Shown here in pieces: positions 5,692 to 8,239 of a stretch of DNA of 8,239 bases (its first letter is position 1; every line of letters starts with the position of its first letter). The notes under the pieces were generated by a model that was given only the letters and a program-made list of their open reading frames with translations, was not told the origin of the DNA and searched no databases. Origin of the DNA: an uncultured Ruminococcus sp. (lineage in GTDB: Bacteria; Bacillota; Clostridia; Oscillospirales; Ruminococcaceae); the NCBI GenBank assembly GCA_937942105.1, contig CALDFS010000270.1, forward strand, positions 1 to 8,239, in the 5' to 3' direction. The position numbers and the translations under genes are program-made.

Positions 5692-7548
5692 TCAGCAAAT
5701 ATCCTCGACCTTGACCCTTTCCCTCTCCTTCACATAATAAGCTGCCTGAGCCTTCCAAAGCTCCTTATAAAGTCCATTTTCCTCAGAGAGATTATCATGC
5801 GTGCCTATTTGAACGATCCTGCCATTGTCAAACACCGCTATCCTGTCGCAGAAGCGGCAGCTTGAAAGCCTGTGCGAGATGTAAACTGCCGTCTTGTTGC
5901 CAACGATGCCGTTGAACTGCTCATATATTGCCGCCTCGGCAATAGGGTCAAGCGCGGCTGTAGGCTCGTCTAAGATTATGAACGGCGCATTTTTGTATAG
6001 TGCCCGCGCAAGCGCGATTTTCTGCGCCTCGCCGCCGGAAATCTCTATGCCGTTCTTATCAAAGTTTTTGTAAAGATACGTTTCCAGCCCCTCCGGAAGC
6101 TGCGCAAGCTTATCCCCGAAGCCCACCTTTTCAAGGCAGCTCCGGCAGTTATCCTCGTCAATATCCAGCCCCGCCGCGACGTTTTCGGAGAGCTTGAAGC
6201 CGAACAGCCGGAAATCCTGAAATACCACCGTGAACACCCGCATATATTCATCGTAATCATACTTGGAGATATCCACGCCGTTTAAGAGGATTCTGCCCTC
6301 GGTTGGGTCGTAAAGCCGGCAGAGAAGCTTTATAAAGGTGGTTTTGCCCGAGCCGTTTTTGCCGACTACCGCCAGCCGTTCGCCTATATTAAAGGTAATG
6401 CTTAGGTGGCGCAGGGCGTAATCCTCCGAGCCGGGGTATTTAAAGCTTACGTCCTTGAATTCTATCTTGTAGTTGTAGTCGCCGCCCTCGCAGAAGGCGC
6501 GCTTTTCTATCGGAAGCGTTCCCTGATACATCTTTCTGGGGATGTCAAGATATCTTAGATAATCCTCAATAAACGGCGTGTTCGCCTTGATTTCGTTTAT
6601 GTGGTAAAACAGCTGACTGATGCTCATCGAAAGCCGACTTATCGCGCTGACATATTTGACTATATCTCCCGCCCCGAATGCACCCGCGGCGGCTGACAGA
6701 GCGGCGGCGAGATATAGGGTGCAGTCCTTCAGAAAGCCTATCCCCGATTCGGGTACGCCAAGCCTGAACTGCTTTGAGGTTATTCTGGTGTAGATGTTAA
6801 ATAAATCGTCTGTCATCTTCTCGACGACCCTGCGGTAGAAGCCCTTAAGGTTGTATATTCTTATGTCCTTGCCCATGTTGTAGGATTGCATTTCAGCGGA
6901 TATGCGGTTGTCGTCCATCATATTTTCGGCAGCTTTGTTCCACAGCTTTGAAAGCTTTGCCATGCTCATCCTTGAATACAGCGTCTGCCCGACTGCTGCT
7001 GCAATGAAGACGATAAGACAGATTATCGGCACGGGCTTTAACCCGCTTGTAAGTATGCTTATAACCATTCCAAGGCTGAAAATAAGCGCTATAACGATAT
7101 CTGCGGCGGCTGAAAACAGATTGAAAAAGCTGTATCTAAGATGCTGTATGCCGTGATTGTCTATCCATGCGGATTCGGTTATCTTCCTTCTCAATTGCCT
7201 TACCTCGGGTTCCTCAAGGTCGCTGTAATCAAGCGATAGGGTCTTGTCATTGAAGCAGGCGGCTTCCGCGTCATACCATGTCCGTTCGTATATATTGCAA
7301 AGGTGTTCGGAGATATTTTTGAATACATCTATCACAAGATTTCCCGCGAGGGTTATCAAAACAAGCATAAGCACCCTTTTGGGATTCCTGCCGCCGACAA
7401 GCTCGTTTACCACCTCGGCGGACATATATATCCCGAAATATGGCAAAATCGCTTCGACAATCCGGTTGAATATGGTCATATCGAAATACTTGGGGTAAAG
7501 CGAGCGCATAAATTTCAGCGCCCTGATGTTTGGGTTGTCCCTATTCAT
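5692..7548 (-). CDS. ABC exporter half-transporter (permease fused to ATP-binding domain), second of pair
   Basis: A 618-residue type I ABC exporter subunit, the usual length for a half-transporter. The membrane domain (about 25-320) has hydrophobic segments near 28-46, 58-75, 143-168, 172-190 and 274-295, consistent with six helices. The ATP-binding domain (about 360-600) has Walker A GKNGSGKTT (396-404), Q-loop Gln444, signature ISGGE (503-507), Walker B IILDE with Asp527 and catalytic Glu528, D-loop AALD and switch His559. All catalytic positions are intact. It should pair with the product of the upstream gene, whose stop overlaps this ATG in ATGA (4 bp). GGAGG 7 nt upstream is a strong ribosome site. 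The cargo is unknown: peptide, lipid or drug export are all possible. No peptidase C39 domain is present, so processing of leader peptides by this subunit is unlikely. Confidence 0.92.
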   Translation of the reverse strand: MNRDNPNIRALKFMRSLYPKYFDMTIFNRIVEAILPYFGIYMSAEVVNELVGGRNPKRVLMLVLITLAGNLVIDVFKNISEHLCNIYERTWYDAEAACFNDKTLSLDYSDLEEPEVRQLRRKITESAWIDNHGIQHLRYSFFNLFSAAADIVIALIFSLGMVISILTSGLKPVPIICLIVFIAAAVGQTLYSRMSMAKLSKLWNKAAENMMDDNRISAEMQSYNMGKDIRIYNLKGFYRRVVEKMTDDLFNIYTRITSKQFRLGVPESGIGFLKDCTLYLAAALSAAAGAFGAGDIVKYVSAISRLSMSISQLFYHINEIKANTPFIEDYLRYLDIPRKMYQGTLPIEKRAFCEGGDYNYKIEFKDVSFKYPGSEDYALRHLSITFNIGERLAVVGKNGSGKTTFIKLLCRLYDPTEGRILLNGVDISKYDYDEYMRVFTVVFQDFRLFGFKLSENVAAGLDIDEDNCRSCLEKVGFGDKLAQLPEGLETYLYKNFDKNGIEISGGEAQKIALARALYKNAPFIILDEPTAALDPIAEAAIYEQFNGIVGNKTAVYISHRLSSCRFCDRIAVFDNGRIVQIGTHDNLSEENGLYKELWKAQAAYYVKERERVKVEDIC

Positions 7549-8239
7549 ATCGCCGCCTCCTGTTCATTCATATTTTCGCTGTAATATCTGGACTGCAAGC
7601 TATACATATATGCATATTTGCCGCCCATAGCCATCAGCTCGTCATGGGTTCCGCACTCTGCTATTTCGCCGTCCTCGATATAAATTATTCTGTCGCAGAA
7701 GCGGGTCGAGGCAAGGCGGTGGGAGATGTATAGCGAGGTCGTGCCCTTGGTCAGCATATTGTACTTCATATAAAGCTCGTTTTCGGCTATCGGGTCGAGT
7801 GCCGCCGTAGGCTCGTCCAGAACAACGATTCCCACGTTCTTATAGAGTGCACGTGCGAGCATAAGCTTCTGCTTTTCGCCGCCCGAAAGGTCGATTGAAT
7901 CGTCATATATGCCTTTCATAAGCCGGGAATCTATACCCTTTTCGAGAGATTCTATCTTCTCCCCAAGCCCCGCCAATTCAAGGCAGTGCTTAGCCTTATC
8001 GCGGTTGACCTCCTCGTCGATATCGGTCGCGGCGACGAACTGCGCTATCGTCAGCGGGATTATGTTTATATCCTGAAATACCGCCGAGATAAGCGAGTAG
8101 TACTCATCAACATTGAATTTCTTTATATCCGTTCCGCCAAGAGTGATTTCACCCTCAGACGGATAGTAAAGCCCGCACAGAAGCTTTACAAGGGTGGTCT
8201 TGCCCGCGCCGTTTCTGCCCACGATTGCCAGCTTTTCGC
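7545..8239 (-). CDS. ABC exporter half-transporter, first of pair, N-terminal part beyond window
   Basis: Only the ATP-binding domain, about 230 codons, is inside the window; the frame continues through the edge, reading EKLAIVGRNGAGKTT with no start codon needed. The GTG near 8222 is an internal valine just before Walker A, not a start. Walker A is encoded at 8193-8219, signature LSGGE at 7875-7889, Walker B VVLDE at 7812-7826 and switch His at 7719-7721; a Q-loop FQD is present. The sequence resembles the downstream partner (shared SHRL and RFCDRI motifs, GTHD), which suggests an ancient duplication and a heterodimer. The missing part presumably carries the membrane domain, but this is not seen. 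The stop overlaps the next start by 4 bp, so the two are co-translated. Confidence 0.9.
   Translation of the reverse strand, partial: EKLAIVGRNGAGKTTLVKLLCGLYYPSEGEITLGGTDIKKFNVDEYYSLISAVFQDINIIPLTIAQFVAATDIDEEVNRDKAKHCLELAGLGEKIESLEKGIDSRLMKGIYDDSIDLSGGEKQKLMLARALYKNVGIVVLDEPTAALDPIAENELYMKYNMLTKGTTSLYISHRLASTRFCDRIIYIEDGEIAECGTHDELMAMGGKYAYMYSLQSRYYSENMNEQEAAI

Noticed and set aside
7545..8222. Complete short ATP-binding protein starting at a GTG near 8222
   Set aside because: The frame stays open to the window edge with conserved EKLAIV before Walker A, so the gene is truncated by the window.

Overview
The window looks like part of a chromosome from a low-to-mid GC Bacillota. It most resembles gut or rumen Clostridia (Oscillospiraceae/Ruminococcaceae-like); this is an inference. 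The basis is moderately GC-rich genes between very AT-rich intergenic stretches, strong GGAG-type ribosome sites, sigma-A promoters with TGN-extended -10 boxes, encoded tRNA CCA ends, a lipobox lipoprotein and a type I ABC exporter pair. No species can be named from sequence alone. There are no insertion sequences, phage genes or CRISPR arrays.

Layout. Left, plus strand (about 43-2285): a promoter, an aldose 1-epimerase (galM), and 4 nt later a COG1533-type radical SAM protein of unknown substrate, then a Rho-independent terminator. Converging on it, minus strand (2292-5222): a 950-residue secreted lipoprotein with a right-handed beta-helix and two or three Ig-like C-terminal modules, probably acting on polysaccharide. 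It has its own extended -10 promoter and an upstream inverted repeat. Centre, minus strand (5337-5626): a tRNA-Thr(UGU) / tRNA-Tyr(GUA) operon with a near-ideal promoter, an UP element and a strong terminator. Right, minus strand (5692-8239): two ABC exporter half-transporters overlapping by 4 bp; the upstream one runs off the window edge.

How the parts work together. GalM interconverts sugar anomers and the lipoprotein plausibly handles extracellular glycans, so both fit a carbohydrate-using lifestyle, but they are convergent and not one operon. The radical SAM gene is probably translated together with galM, although no shared chemistry is evident. The ABC pair very likely forms a heterodimeric exporter; both nucleotide-binding domains keep their catalytic residues. 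The cargo cannot be read from this window.

The most unusual signals lie in the tRNA region. The terminator palindrome extends outward to copy the last 14 nt of tRNA-Tyr in inverted orientation. tRNA-Tyr has C instead of U at T-loop position 55. The tRNA promoter carries an essentially perfect UP element. No clearly new multi-gene system is visible.
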